From assembly GCF_001665785.1 (NCBI RefSeq), contig NZ_LZSO01000048.1, positions 62,001 to 126,000 on the forward strand: a stretch of DNA of 64,000 nt, given 5' to 3'. The stretch comes from Mycolicibacterium peregrinum. GTDB lineage: Bacteria; Actinomycetota; Actinomycetes; Mycobacteriales; Mycobacteriaceae. Below the pieces are notes generated by a model, which saw nothing but the letters and a program-made list of their open reading frames with translations, searched no databases and was not told the DNA's origin. The number at the start of each line of letters is the position of its first letter. Positions within the stretch are counted from its first letter, which is position 1. Position numbers and translations under genes: made by a program. This document shows, piece by piece, positions 24,983 to 33,514 of the stretch.

Positions 24983-25719
24983 CGTTTGGCCAGCGCCCCG
25001 TCGATGGCCCGCACGAAATCCTCCGTAGGCTGCGCGCCGAGCATGGGCACGTCGTTGATCAAGAAGGCCGGGGTGCTGGGCACACCGATCCCCGTACCCT
25101 GCGCCAGATCGGCGTTGATGGCGTCGTCGAAGGCATTTCCGCGCATTGACGCGGAGAACCGGTCGATATCGGGGACACCGGCCTGCCTGGCGAAACCGAT
25201 CAGATCCTCGTCCGTCAGGTCGGCCTTCGACCGCTCCGGCGCGGCCGCGTAGACGGCCCGGTTGAACTCCCAGAACCTGCCCTGCTCGGCCGCCGCGCGT
25301 CCCGCACGCGCAGCCGCCATCGACTGCGGGCCGAAGATCGGGTAGTCACGCCACTCGATACGGAGTTGGCCGGCATCGACGTAGCGCTTGACGAGTTCGG
25401 GCTCGGTGTCCCGGCTGAACTTGGCGCAGAACGGGCATCGATAGTCGGAGAACACCACCAACGCCACGGGTGCGTCGGGATCCCCCAACGCCAGCGGGTC
25501 ACCGGACTGGCGGCGTTCCACCGGACTGTGCCCCCGGTCGGCACCGCCGGCCGCCGCGTCGGGTGCCTGTGACGTCGCCGCCGGGCCCGCCGCCGGCGCG
25601 GCGGTGACGGCGTCAGTGCCGGGACGTATCAGCAGGTAGGCGACCAGCGCGGCGCCGATGACCACCAGGCCTCCGATGAAGATGAGGTCCTTCTTGGCGC
25701 TCTCTCGCCGTCCACTCAC
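24979..25719 (-). CDS. membrane-anchored DsbA-family thiol-disulfide oxidoreductase
   Basis: A 246-residue protein with one N-terminal membrane anchor (LIFIGGLVVIGAALVAYLLI) and a thioredoxin/DsbA domain with CPFC (SDYRCPFCAKF) and the cis-Pro loop GVPSTPAFLIN. It would act on disulfides outside the membrane, with CcdA (next gene) as reductant supplier. It is first in an operon running into CcdA, BlaI and the M56 protease, and is divergent from an L,D-transpeptidase gene. Confidence 0.9.
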   Translation of the reverse strand: MSGRRESAKKDLIFIGGLVVIGAALVAYLLIRPGTDAVTAAPAAGPAATSQAPDAAAGGADRGHSPVERRQSGDPLALGDPDAPVALVVFSDYRCPFCAKFSRDTEPELVKRYVDAGQLRIEWRDYPIFGPQSMAAARAGRAAAEQGRFWEFNRAVYAAAPERSKADLTDEDLIGFARQAGVPDIDRFSASMRGNAFDDAINADLAQGTGIGVPSTPAFLINDVPMLGAQPTEDFVRAIDGALAKR

Positions 25720-25745
25720 TGCGTACCTCCATGCTAGCCTCGCAC

Positions 25746-25770
25746 TACGTAGCTACGCCGTAGCTACGTA
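25746..25770. promoter_or_regulatory. 25-base perfect palindrome between DsbA-like and L,D-transpeptidase genes
   Basis: TACGTAGCTAC (25746-25756) and GTAGCTACGTA (25760-25770) are perfectly complementary 11-base arms with spacer GCC. It lies in the divergent promoter. The inner CTAC...GTAG resembles BlaI-family sites, and a BlaI gene is in the operon, so it is the prime candidate for its operator. Confidence 0.75.
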
Positions 25771-25826
25771 TTCCGTTCTAGCACACTGGCCCGCCGCGAC
25801 GCGGCCGACAGATGGGAGGCGCCGAG

Positions 25827-26741
25827 ATGTCGGCGGCCACACCGCGGAGGCGACCACTACCGATCCTGTCGCTGGCCGCCATCGTCGCCATCGGCGCGAC
25901 CATCTGGCTGACCCAGCCGGCGTCGATGACCACCGAACTCACCGCCGGCGAACAGGCCCACGTCAGCTTCACCGCGACGTCGGGCGCCGCCTTGGTCGAC
26001 GGAGGAACCTACGGTGTCGGCACCGTGATCGTCGCCAACTTCGACGAACCCGTCGCCGATCGCATTGCAGCGGAAGAACGGCTGTCGGTGAAAACCGTTC
26101 CGTCCGTTGATGGTTCCTGGTATTGGATGGACAGCCGGCACGCCCATTGGCGGCCGCAGAGCTACTACAGTCCCGGCACCGAGGTGGTCGCGGCGTCCGG
26201 CGATCGGGGCGCCGGCCGGGTTTCCTTCCGGATCGGAGAGGCGCACGTATCCATCGCCGACGACGCCACCAAACAGATCCGCGTCTACCGCAATGACGAG
26301 CTGGTCCGCACGATTCCGACCTCCATGGGCATGGGCGGATCAGAAACCGTTGCAGGCAAGACCATTTCGTTCTGGACCCAGCCCGGCGTCTATACGGTGA
26401 TGGACAAGGCCGACACTGTGATCATGGATTCCTCTACCTACGGCCTGCCCGTCGACTCACGCCTGGGTTACAAGGTGACCGTCAACAACGCGGTACGGCT
26501 GACCAACAGCGGAATCTACGTCCACCAACTCGACAGCACGATCTGGGCGCAAGGCAAGACCAACACGTCGCACGGATGCCTGAATGTCAATGCCGACAAC
26601 GGACGGTGGTTCTACGAGTTCTCCCAACCCGGAGACGTATTCGAGGTCCGCAACACCGGCGGCGACCCGCTGCCCATCTGGCAGAACGGCGACTGGGGCG
26701 TGCCGTGGGACAAGTGGCTCGGCGGCAGCGCTCTACGGTGA
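25827..26741 (+). CDS. L,D-transpeptidase (YkuD-type)
   Basis: A 304-residue protein. GGGAGG lies 8 bases before the ATG. It has one N-terminal membrane anchor (about residues 12-30), an Ig-like domain and a C-terminal YkuD domain with the catalytic SHGCLNV. It would form 3-3 cross-links in peptidoglycan, a step resistant to most penicillins and inhibited by carbapenems. It is divergent from a DsbA/CcdA/BlaI/M56 operon. The 3' end overlaps the FAD protein gene by 9 bases. Confidence 0.92.
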   Translation: MSAATPRRRPLPILSLAAIVAIGATIWLTQPASMTTELTAGEQAHVSFTATSGAALVDGGTYGVGTVIVANFDEPVADRIAAEERLSVKTVPSVDGSWYWMDSRHAHWRPQSYYSPGTEVVAASGDRGAGRVSFRIGEAHVSIADDATKQIRVYRNDELVRTIPTSMGMGGSETVAGKTISFWTQPGVYTVMDKADTVIMDSSTYGLPVDSRLGYKVTVNNAVRLTNSGIYVHQLDSTIWAQGKTNTSHGCLNVNADNGRWFYEFSQPGDVFEVRNTGGDPLPIWQNGDWGVPWDKWLGGSALR

Positions 26742-28337
26742 CGGCGTGGGTTCCATCGCGACGGCATGCTCCGCGGCGCGACGGCCGGAGAAGACACAGT
26801 CGGCGATAGACAATCCACTGACGTAGGAATTGACACACAGTCCGATGGCGGTGCGCCCCGCCGCATAGAGACCGGGAATCGACTCGCCCGCAGGGGTTGT
26901 CACCGCACCGGTGAGTTCGTCGACGATCAGCCCGCCGAGCGTGAACATCGGGCACGGGTTGATCAGGCTGGGCTTGATCGATATCGAGATCAGTGAGAAC
27001 GGTCCCCGCTCAACAGGATTGACGAACTCGGCTGGCTTGCCCATGGGATCCGGCAGTCCGGCCGAGGCAGCGGCATTGTGGGCCGCGACGGTTGCCACCA
27101 AACCCGCCGGGTCGACACCGGCCTTGGCGGCCACCCCCTCGAGGGTGTCAGCCACGACCCGGTCGGTGCGCAACATGGCTTCCATCTGCAGACGTTGGAA
27201 CCAGATGGCCTGCTCGGGCAGCTGAGCTCGCGCCTGCTTGAGCAGCCGGTCGTCGGCCAGGATCCAGCCGCGTCCGCCGTGGTCGGCAATCATCGCGTGG
27301 CCGACCGCGGCGCCGTACCGGGTCTCGTCGATGAATCGCTGTCCGTGTTCATCGACCACGAGGCCACCCAGGAACGCGCTGGGCGGAGTGATGAAGCGCC
27401 ACGCCGACACATTGTCGAGGCGATCGACTGCGGCGCCGACCTCGGCTGCCAGCGCGATGCCGGCACCGTCATCCCCGGTGGTGCCCAGCTGAAGCCCTTC
27501 GCGGTACGCCGGTGCGTGCTCGGCGATCAGCTCGCGATTGGCGATATATCCACCCGCACTGAGAATGACCGCCTTGCGCGCATGGATGTCGACGGTGCGG
27601 GCGTACCGACTTTCCAAGCGGTCCAACAGCTTTTCCATCGCGGCCCGCAGCGGCGGATAGTAGATGCCCGGTTTGACCGCCAGTTCGGCATACGCGCGAT
27701 AGCGGCGCCGAACCCACGCCGGTGCGTGCGCAAGCGTGCTCGTTCGCGCACCGACCACCCGGCCGCTGGGATCGGTCAACAGCGCGACAGCGCGGGTGAG
27801 GAACTGTGTGCGCACGCCCCGTGCGGCTGCCGATGCGGCGAGGGGCTGATAGATCTTCTTGCCCGAAGCCCCCGGCCCCTTGGCCCGGTGACCACGCTGC
27901 GCCGGCGGCGTGATCTCGCGAAAGCGCCCGGAGTTCTCGCTGCCCGAGTAGTAGAGGTAGTACTTGTTGTTCGGATACGACGTCTTGTACGGACAGACCG
28001 AAGCCTCGAACGGCACACCATGTTCGGTGAGCCAGTCGATCATCGCGGGACTGTCGTCGACGAAACGTCGCAGCGTCTCGGGACGCACCGCGTCGCCGAT
28101 CTCGGCATGTAGGTAGGCGTACATCGCGTCGGCGTCGTCATCGACCCCGGCCTGGCGCTGGACCCAGGTGCCGCCACCGGCATAGATGATGCCGCCGGAT
28201 ACCTGCGTCGCGCCGCCGCCGTTGAACCGGTCGATGGCCAGAACATCGGCGCCTCTCGAGCGCGCCTCCAGTGCTGCGCAGACGCCCGCGGCTCCGTATC
28301 CGACCACGAGGACATCGGTTGTCTGCGCCTCTGTCAT
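26733..28337 (-). CDS. FAD-dependent dehydrogenase of the fumarate reductase/KstD type
   Basis: A 534-residue flavoprotein. VVGYGAAGVCAALEA near residues 10-24 is the FAD Rossmann motif; SGGIIYAGGGT is the family's second loop, and GLYAAGRTAIGLC with SGLSIADCVFSGR closes the FAD site. The family includes 3-ketosteroid delta-1-dehydrogenases and fumarate reductase-like enzymes; the substrate is not resolved. GGAGAG precedes the ATG at 28335-28337. It is divergent from a TetR gene across a 10-base-arm palindrome. Confidence 0.87.
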   Translation of the reverse strand: MTEAQTTDVLVVGYGAAGVCAALEARSRGADVLAIDRFNGGGATQVSGGIIYAGGGTWVQRQAGVDDDADAMYAYLHAEIGDAVRPETLRRFVDDSPAMIDWLTEHGVPFEASVCPYKTSYPNNKYYLYYSGSENSGRFREITPPAQRGHRAKGPGASGKKIYQPLAASAAARGVRTQFLTRAVALLTDPSGRVVGARTSTLAHAPAWVRRRYRAYAELAVKPGIYYPPLRAAMEKLLDRLESRYARTVDIHARKAVILSAGGYIANRELIAEHAPAYREGLQLGTTGDDGAGIALAAEVGAAVDRLDNVSAWRFITPPSAFLGGLVVDEHGQRFIDETRYGAAVGHAMIADHGGRGWILADDRLLKQARAQLPEQAIWFQRLQMEAMLRTDRVVADTLEGVAAKAGVDPAGLVATVAAHNAAASAGLPDPMGKPAEFVNPVERGPFSLISISIKPSLINPCPMFTLGGLIVDELTGAVTTPAGESIPGLYAAGRTAIGLCVNSYVSGLSIADCVFSGRRAAEHAVAMEPTPSP

Positions 28338-28375
28338 GGCTCTCCTGCACATCGTTACCACCGAACTAGACACCT

Positions 28376-28398
28376 AGTTTGTACTCAAAGTACAAACT
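28376..28398. promoter_or_regulatory. TetR-type operator
   Basis: AGTTTGTACT (28376-28385) and AGTACAAACT (28389-28398) are a perfect 10-base inverted repeat with spacer CAA. It sits between the FAD dehydrogenase and TetR genes, 30 bases before the TetR GTG. Confidence 0.78.
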
Positions 28399-28427
28399 CT
28401 GCGCAAGGCGGCTCGTAGACTGCGCTC

Positions 28428-29027
28428 GTGGCTGAACTGACCGGGCGGACCGTGCCCCCTGCGGTGGCCGAGAAGTTGTACGCAGCGACGGACCTCATCG
28501 CCACCCGTGGGCTGCAGAAGACCAAGATCGAGGACATCGCCGCGGCATCGGGAGTCCCGAAGGCGACGCTGTACTACTACTTCAAGGGCAAGGACGACAT
28601 CCTCGCCTTCCTGTTCCGGGATTCCCTCGATGCGCTCGCCCGTGATGTTGCCGCGGCCACCGATGCTCCCGGGCCGGGCAGAGACCGGTTGGCCGCCGTG
28701 GTCCAGGTCCAGATTGCCCACACCATGGGCCGACCGGGCACCAGCCAGGCGCTGGTCGGCGACCTCGGGCGCGCCATTCGCCTGCCCGATCTCGCGTCGG
28801 CAGTCCAAGAGGCTTTCTACGAACCCATCGCCCGCGTGCTGAAGGTCGGGGCCGCCGACGGTTCACTGCGCAGTCTTGCCGACCCAGAAAGCTCCGCGAT
28901 CAGTATCTTCGGGGCGATCATGATGACCGCCGCGCTGCACAGCGTCATCAACTCGACCAAGACCCAGCACGAAATCGCCGACGAGGTCATGGATTTCATC
29001 CTCAACGGCCTCGCGCCGCCGAGCTGA
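28428..29027 (+). CDS. TetR-family regulator
   Basis: A 199-residue protein from a GTG. The helix-turn-helix is KIEDIAAASGVPKATLYYYF near residues 32-51. The C-terminal domain is helical with no known ligand class. The perfect palindrome upstream, shared with the divergent FAD dehydrogenase, is the likely operator. Confidence 0.9.
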   Translation: MAELTGRTVPPAVAEKLYAATDLIATRGLQKTKIEDIAAASGVPKATLYYYFKGKDDILAFLFRDSLDALARDVAAATDAPGPGRDRLAAVVQVQIAHTMGRPGTSQALVGDLGRAIRLPDLASAVQEAFYEPIARVLKVGAADGSLRSLADPESSAISIFGAIMMTAALHSVINSTKTQHEIADEVMDFILNGLAPPS

Positions 29028-29081
29028 CCGCCCATTCAAACTGGGATCTCACGAAACCTGCGGTCGGAGCGTCTACAGAAC

Positions 29082-29591
29082 GTGAAAGCCAAACAGCCCT
29101 TCGAGGCAGTGGTCGATGACCACGGCCCCACGGTACTGCGGGTGTGTAGGGCGGTCGTCGGACCGATCGACGCCGACGACGCGTGGTCGGAAACGTTCCT
29201 GGCCGCGATGAAGGCCTACCCGGACCTTCCGGCTGACGCGAACATCGAAGCGTGGCTGGTGACGGTCGCTCACCGCAAGGCGATCGACATCACCCGGGCC
29301 CGGGCACGCCACGCGATCCCCACCGACACCGTGCCGGAGACGCCCACCGCACCGCAGCACGACCACGACGACGACCTGGCCGATGCGCTCGAGCGCCTAC
29401 CGACCAAACAGAAGCAAGCCGTGGCCTACCACTACCTGGCCGGCCTGCCCTATGCCGACATCGCGGCCATCCTCGGCGGCAGCACCGATGCAGCCCGCCG
29501 CGCCGCCGCCGACGGCATCGCGGCCCTCAGACGTACCTATCGCAGCGGCTCCGCCGCCATCAGTACCTCCCGGAGAGGAGAAACCCGATGA
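29082..29591 (+). CDS. ECF-type sigma factor heading a DNA-repair operon
   Basis: A 169-residue protein from a GTG. Region 2 is visible (DADDAWSETFLAAMKAYPD, then WLVTVAHRKAIDITRARAR), as is region 4 (LPTKQKQAVAYHYLAGLPYADIAAILGG). It lacks regions 1 and 3, as ECF sigma factors do. No anti-sigma gene adjoins. It overlaps the Ogt gene by 4 bases, making it the first gene of an alkylation-repair operon. It may respond to damage itself or be controlled only by its level. Confidence 0.87.
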   Translation: MKAKQPFEAVVDDHGPTVLRVCRAVVGPIDADDAWSETFLAAMKAYPDLPADANIEAWLVTVAHRKAIDITRARARHAIPTDTVPETPTAPQHDHDDDLADALERLPTKQKQAVAYHYLAGLPYADIAAILGGSTDAARRAAADGIAALRRTYRSGSAAISTSRRGETR

Positions 29592-30199
29592 ACACCGACC
29601 ACGACCTCTTCCACGACCTGGCGCAGATGGCCGATGGCACCGACCACATGGCCACCCTGCGGACCCGACTGGCCGTTGCGGCCGACCGCGACGGCATTCT
29701 CGACGTCGCCTACCGGACCGTCGACAGCCCGGTGGGCCCACTGCTGGTGGCTGCCACCGACCAGGGGCTGGTGCGCGTCGCCTATGCCAGTGAAGACCAC
29801 GACGCCGTCCTGCAACAGCTCGCCGACAAGATCAGCCCACGCATCCTGCGCGCACCAACGCGTCTCGACACCGTGGCCCGGGAACTCGACGAGTACTTCG
29901 CCGGAATCCGCCGCACCTTCGACATCGTGCTGGACTGGCGGCTGTCCGCGGGGTTCCGCAGCACGGTGCTGCACCACCTCCCGGAGATCGCTTACGGGCA
30001 GACGGCCAGCTACGCAGCTGTGGCCCAGCTCGCCGGCAACCCCAAAGCCGTACGTGCCGTGGGGACCGCCTGCGCCACCAATCCCCTGCCGGTCGTCGTG
30101 CCCTGCCACCGCGTCGTGCGCAGCGACGGTGCGATGGGCGGCTACCTCGGAGGTGTGGAAGCCAAACGACTTCTGCTGGACCTGGAGGCCGCCGCATGA
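29588..30199 (+). CDS. ogt: methylated-DNA--protein-cysteine methyltransferase (Ogt-like)
   Basis: A 203-residue protein with the MGMT C-terminal domain: RAVGTACATNPLPVVVPCHRVVRSDG contains the acceptor Cys in PCHRV, and YGQTASYAAVA is the Arg-finger helix region. It transfers alkyl groups from O6-alkylguanine to itself. The ~50-residue N-terminal extension (HDLFHDLAQMADGTD onward) is unusual; small Asp/His-rich start may reflect contact with a partner. It has 4-base overlaps with the sigma factor upstream and the 2OG oxygenase downstream. Confidence 0.93.
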   Translation: MNTDHDLFHDLAQMADGTDHMATLRTRLAVAADRDGILDVAYRTVDSPVGPLLVAATDQGLVRVAYASEDHDAVLQQLADKISPRILRAPTRLDTVARELDEYFAGIRRTFDIVLDWRLSAGFRSTVLHHLPEIAYGQTASYAAVAQLAGNPKAVRAVGTACATNPLPVVVPCHRVVRSDGAMGGYLGGVEAKRLLLDLEAAA

Positions 30200-30918
30200 G
30201 CGCTGCAGGTGGGCCGTGGGGAGGTCGCGTGGCCACAGCCGACTGGGATGCGATCCGTTCGGACCTCGACAGCGTGGGCTGCGCTCTCACCGGTCCGCTT
30301 CTCACCGCTGCCGAGGCCGGCCGCATCGCGGCGCTCTACCCCGACCAGCGCCGGTTCCGCTCGACGATCGACATGAGCCGATACCGCTTCGGAGAAGGCG
30401 AGTACCGCTACTTCGCCGACCCCTATCCCGACCCGGTCGTGGTGCTCAAGCAAGCGCTCTACCCGCGGCTGTTGCCGATCGCGCGCGACTGGTGGACCAA
30501 ACTTCGACGGGAAGCGCCATGGCCCGACGATCTGGACGACTGGCTGGGCATGTGCCACGCAGCGGGGCAGACCAAGACCACTGCGATCCTGCTCAAGTAC
30601 GAGGCCGGTGACTGGAATGCCCTCCATCGAGACCTGTACGGGGAGCTCGTCTTTCCGTTGCAGGTGGTCATCAACCTGACCAGCCCCGGCGTCGACCACA
30701 CCGGCGGGGAGTTCCTGCTCTACGAACAGCGACCGCGCGCGCAGTCGCGCGGCACCGCCACCGTCATCCCGCAGGGGCACGGCCTGGTCTTCACCACCCG
30801 GGACCGGCCGGTGCCCTCGGCCCGCGGATGGTCGGCAGCGCCCGTGCGGCACGGGGTTTCCGTGGTCCGTAGCGGTACACGATTCACTCTGGGGCTTGTC
30901 TTCCACGACGCCGCATGA
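30196..30918 (+). CDS. 2-oxoglutarate/Fe(II)-dependent oxygenase
   Basis: A 240-residue protein with the iron facial triad visible as His144-x-Asp146 (NALHRDLYGE) and His219 (PVRHGVSVV), and Arg229 (TRFTLGLVFHD) for 2-oxoglutarate. The length and position beside Ogt and an Ada-type domain suggest an AlkB-like oxidative demethylase role, but the fold is closer to prolyl-hydroxylase-type proteins (EFLLYEQRPRAQS) than to classical AlkB. Substrate may be DNA or a repair protein. Overlaps its neighbours by 4 bases each. Confidence 0.88.
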   Translation: MSAAGGPWGGRVATADWDAIRSDLDSVGCALTGPLLTAAEAGRIAALYPDQRRFRSTIDMSRYRFGEGEYRYFADPYPDPVVVLKQALYPRLLPIARDWWTKLRREAPWPDDLDDWLGMCHAAGQTKTTAILLKYEAGDWNALHRDLYGELVFPLQVVINLTSPGVDHTGGEFLLYEQRPRAQSRGTATVIPQGHGLVFTTRDRPVPSARGWSAAPVRHGVSVVRSGTRFTLGLVFHDAA

Positions 30919-31196
30919 CGTCGAACATCAAGCGGTACACGCTGATGGGAGGGGACGGTGAGCCATACCGCAGCATCACACCCGGAACGCTGGGCGGGCA
31001 TCTGGGCGGCAAGCTCTACGGCCGCCTGGACTGCCCGTCGGCCCTGCGAGCCATCGCGACCGGCGGATACGTGCGCAACCGCGTCTTCTTCGCCGACGAG
31101 GCAACCGCCGTCGCCGCCGGCTACCGGCCCTGCGCGGTCTGCCTGCCCGGCGGCTACCGGATCTGGAAACAGACGGCGCGCCATTTCCCCCTGTGA
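30915..31196 (+). CDS. stand-alone Ada-type metal-binding domain protein
   Basis: A 93-residue protein covering only the N-terminal Ada zinc domain. Cys are at 40 (YGRLDCPSAL), 73 and 76 (YRPCAVC). Ada itself uses four Cys, one of which accepts methyl from phosphotriesters; here one of the first pair is missing, so methyl acceptance or zinc binding must differ. It is the last gene in the sigma-ogt-oxygenase operon, with a 4-base overlap. Confidence 0.85.
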   Translation: MTSNIKRYTLMGGDGEPYRSITPGTLGGHLGGKLYGRLDCPSALRAIATGGYVRNRVFFADEATAVAAGYRPCAVCLPGGYRIWKQTARHFPL

Positions 31197-31314
31197 CCTG
31201 GGCCACTGCAATTCTCACCGGCGAACCGCGACGCATTGTGAGATCGGACAATCGCTACCATCAAGGCGGTACTCATCCGAGGGGCCAGCCCACACGACCC
31301 ACAGGACGCTTGAT

Positions 31315-32784
31315 TTGAACTCGCCAGAACTCGCCCATTGGAATGCTCAAGAAGCACTCGCGGAGGCGATGATCCCGATCATCGGCACCCTGTACCGGGC
31401 GAAGGGCGTGACAGTCCTGCTGCACAGCCGGTCGCTGGTGAACAGGTCCGTCATCAAGATCCTGCGGACGCACCGGTTCGCGCGACAGGTCGGCGGCGAG
31501 GAACTGTCGGTCGAAGAGACCTTCCCGTTCCTGCAGGCGCTGGCCGATCTGGACCTGGGCCCGTCGAAGATCGACCTCGGCCTGCTGGTGATGGCGTACC
31601 GCGCCAGCGATGAGGGATTGTCGGTACCCGAGTTCACCGCGCAGGTCCTCAGCGACGTGACCGGCGAGAACAAGAGCGAACCGCAGGGTCCGCGGGATGT
31701 GGTGCTCTACGGGTTCGGCCGGATCGGCCGGCTCGTCGCGCGCCTGCTGATCGAGAAGGCCGGCTCTGGAAACGGCCTGAACCTGCGCGCGGTGGTGATC
31801 CGCAGCAACGGAGAGGGCGACCTCGCCAAGCGGGCGTCGCTGCTGCGCCGCGACTCGGTCCACGGCCAGTTCGACGGCACGATCAAGGTCGACACCGAAA
31901 CCAACAGCCTCATCGCCAACGGCAACGTCATCAAGTTCATCCACAGTGACGACCCGGCGACCGTCGATTACACCGAGTACGGCATCGACAACGCGATCCT
32001 GATCGACAACACCGGCAAGTGGCGTGACCGCGACGGCCTGTCCAAGCACCTGCGTCCCGGCATCGCGAAGGTCCTGCTGACCGCTCCGGGCAAGGGCGAC
32101 GTCCCTAACATCGTGCACGGGGTCAATCACCGCACCCTCGAGCTCGAACAGCAGATCTTCTCGTGCGCGTCATGCACGACCAACGCGATCGTTCCGCCGC
32201 TGAAGGCAATGGACGACGAGTACGGCATCGCCCGCTGCCACGTGGAGACCGTGCATTCATTCACCAACGACCAGAACCTGCTGGACAACTATCACAACGC
32301 CGACCGCCGCGGCCGGTCCGCGCCGTTCAACCTGGTCCTGACCGAAACCGGTGCGGCCTCCGCTGTCGCCAAGGCCATGCCGGACCTGAAGGCCAAGATC
32401 AGCGGCAGCTCGATCCGCGTTCCCACCCCGGATGTCTCGGTGGCGATCCTGAACATGCAGCTGCACCGCCCGACGACCAAGGAAGAAGCCCTGGAGTACC
32501 TGCGCCAGGCGTCCCTGTCGGGACCGTTGAGCCGCAACCTGGACTACACCGCGGCGACCGACGCGGTGTCCAGCGACTTCATCGGCTCGCGAGCGGCCAG
32601 CATCATCGATGCCAACGCGACGATCGTCGACGAAGACAACGTGATCCTCTACGTCTGGTACGACAACGAATTCGGCTATTCGTCCCAGGTGGTGCGCACG
32701 GTGCAGTACCTGTCGGGCATCGAGTACCCGACGTATCCGCAGATCGGGGCCGACGCGGATCAGACGGTCTTGGTCACTCCGTAG
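31315..32784 (+). CDS. long-form glyceraldehyde-3-phosphate dehydrogenase (GapX type)
   Basis: A 489-residue protein starting at TTG with AGGA 8 bases upstream. It has a ~125-residue N-terminal extension (helical, ALADLDLGPSKIDLGLLVMAY), then the NAD(P) Rossmann motif LYGFGRIGRLVARLL, the catalytic Cys in SCASCTTNAI and WYDNEFGYSSQ near the end. The size matches the corynebacterial GapX/GapB enzymes, which act in the gluconeogenic direction with NADP. Its 3' end overlaps the convergent porin gene by 25 bases. Confidence 0.9.
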   Translation: MNSPELAHWNAQEALAEAMIPIIGTLYRAKGVTVLLHSRSLVNRSVIKILRTHRFARQVGGEELSVEETFPFLQALADLDLGPSKIDLGLLVMAYRASDEGLSVPEFTAQVLSDVTGENKSEPQGPRDVVLYGFGRIGRLVARLLIEKAGSGNGLNLRAVVIRSNGEGDLAKRASLLRRDSVHGQFDGTIKVDTETNSLIANGNVIKFIHSDDPATVDYTEYGIDNAILIDNTGKWRDRDGLSKHLRPGIAKVLLTAPGKGDVPNIVHGVNHRTLELEQQIFSCASCTTNAIVPPLKAMDDEYGIARCHVETVHSFTNDQNLLDNYHNADRRGRSAPFNLVLTETGAASAVAKAMPDLKAKISGSSIRVPTPDVSVAILNMQLHRPTTKEEALEYLRQASLSGPLSRNLDYTAATDAVSSDFIGSRAASIIDANATIVDEDNVILYVWYDNEFGYSSQVVRTVQYLSGIEYPTYPQIGADADQTVLVTP

Positions 32785-33452
32785 TACGCGACGACGTCTT
32801 GGGACCCCGGGGCTGCGCTGGTCAGCTTTGCGAATGACCGCAGAAAAGACTGGCCAACGCACCCATCGATCTTGATGTGCACGTCTTTGAGCGTGACCCG
32901 GGAATCCTTGCCTTTGAACTTCATTTCGGTGACCGGGACGTCGATGACCTCGCCGGGTTTCGGTCGCACTTCGACATTGCCCTGAATCGGTGCACTGATA
33001 CCACCGAGGCCAGTCCGGCTGACCGACGACGAAAGGCCGAGGCTCCCGGTCAAGCGAACCGAGCCCAGCTCGATACCGCAGCCGATCTGGTAACCCGCCT
33101 CGAGCGTGCCGCCCTGCAACGACGTAGTGCCGCTGCCGCTGATGTTGCCGGTGAATGTCCCACCAGCCAGATACTCACGCGACGAGGCCGCGGTGGTCAG
33201 GGCTGGGATCGGCAATTGCGTCTCGTCCCTGGCAGCGAGCTTCAATACCCAACCGTCCGGCGTCCTGACCACGGACGGTTCCGCGGAGCCGACGATCCCG
33301 GTGTCCGGCGGCGTGCCGGGTTCGCCTTCGACGAGCGGCAGAGCATCTGCGTTCGGCTCGTGCGGCAAGACGGGTTCGGGAGCGGCGGTCGCATGCGGCG
33401 CCGGCACCGCCAGCGCACCGACCGCAAACAGTGCAGCAAGGATCTTGGTCAT
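32760..33452 (-). CDS. MspA-family porin-like protein, copy 2
   Basis: A 230-residue precursor with a signal peptide (ILAALFAVGALAVPAPHATAA). The mature part shows REYLAGGTFTG, GGTLEAGYQIGCGI and DGCVGQSFLRSFAKL, typical of MspA-related proteins. These sit in the outer mycomembrane as channels, though this branch has two Cys and differs from MspA proper. It lies 62 bases downstream of a paralogue on the same strand and is probably co-transcribed. Confidence 0.87.
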   Translation of the reverse strand: MTKILAALFAVGALAVPAPHATAAPEPVLPHEPNADALPLVEGEPGTPPDTGIVGSAEPSVVRTPDGWVLKLAARDETQLPIPALTTAASSREYLAGGTFTGNISGSGTTSLQGGTLEAGYQIGCGIELGSVRLTGSLGLSSSVSRTGLGGISAPIQGNVEVRPKPGEVIDVPVTEMKFKGKDSRVTLKDVHIKIDGCVGQSFLRSFAKLTSAAPGSQDVVAYYGVTKTV

Positions 33453-33514
33453 GTCAGTTGTTGACACCTCTCGGGACGTAAACGATTGAGCGAGTGAGAA
33501 TTTGAGGTGGAACT

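Noticed and set aside
29041..29081. ECF autoregulatory promoter before the repair-operon sigma gene
   Set aside because: GGATC and CGTC are present but their spacing does not match known ECF promoters.
30958..31314. Open plus-strand frame extending the GAPDH gene by ~120 codons upstream
   Set aside because: It overlaps the Ada-type gene in another frame and its Arg/Ser-rich translation is a GC-frame shadow; the TTG with AGGA at 31315 gives the expected GapX length.
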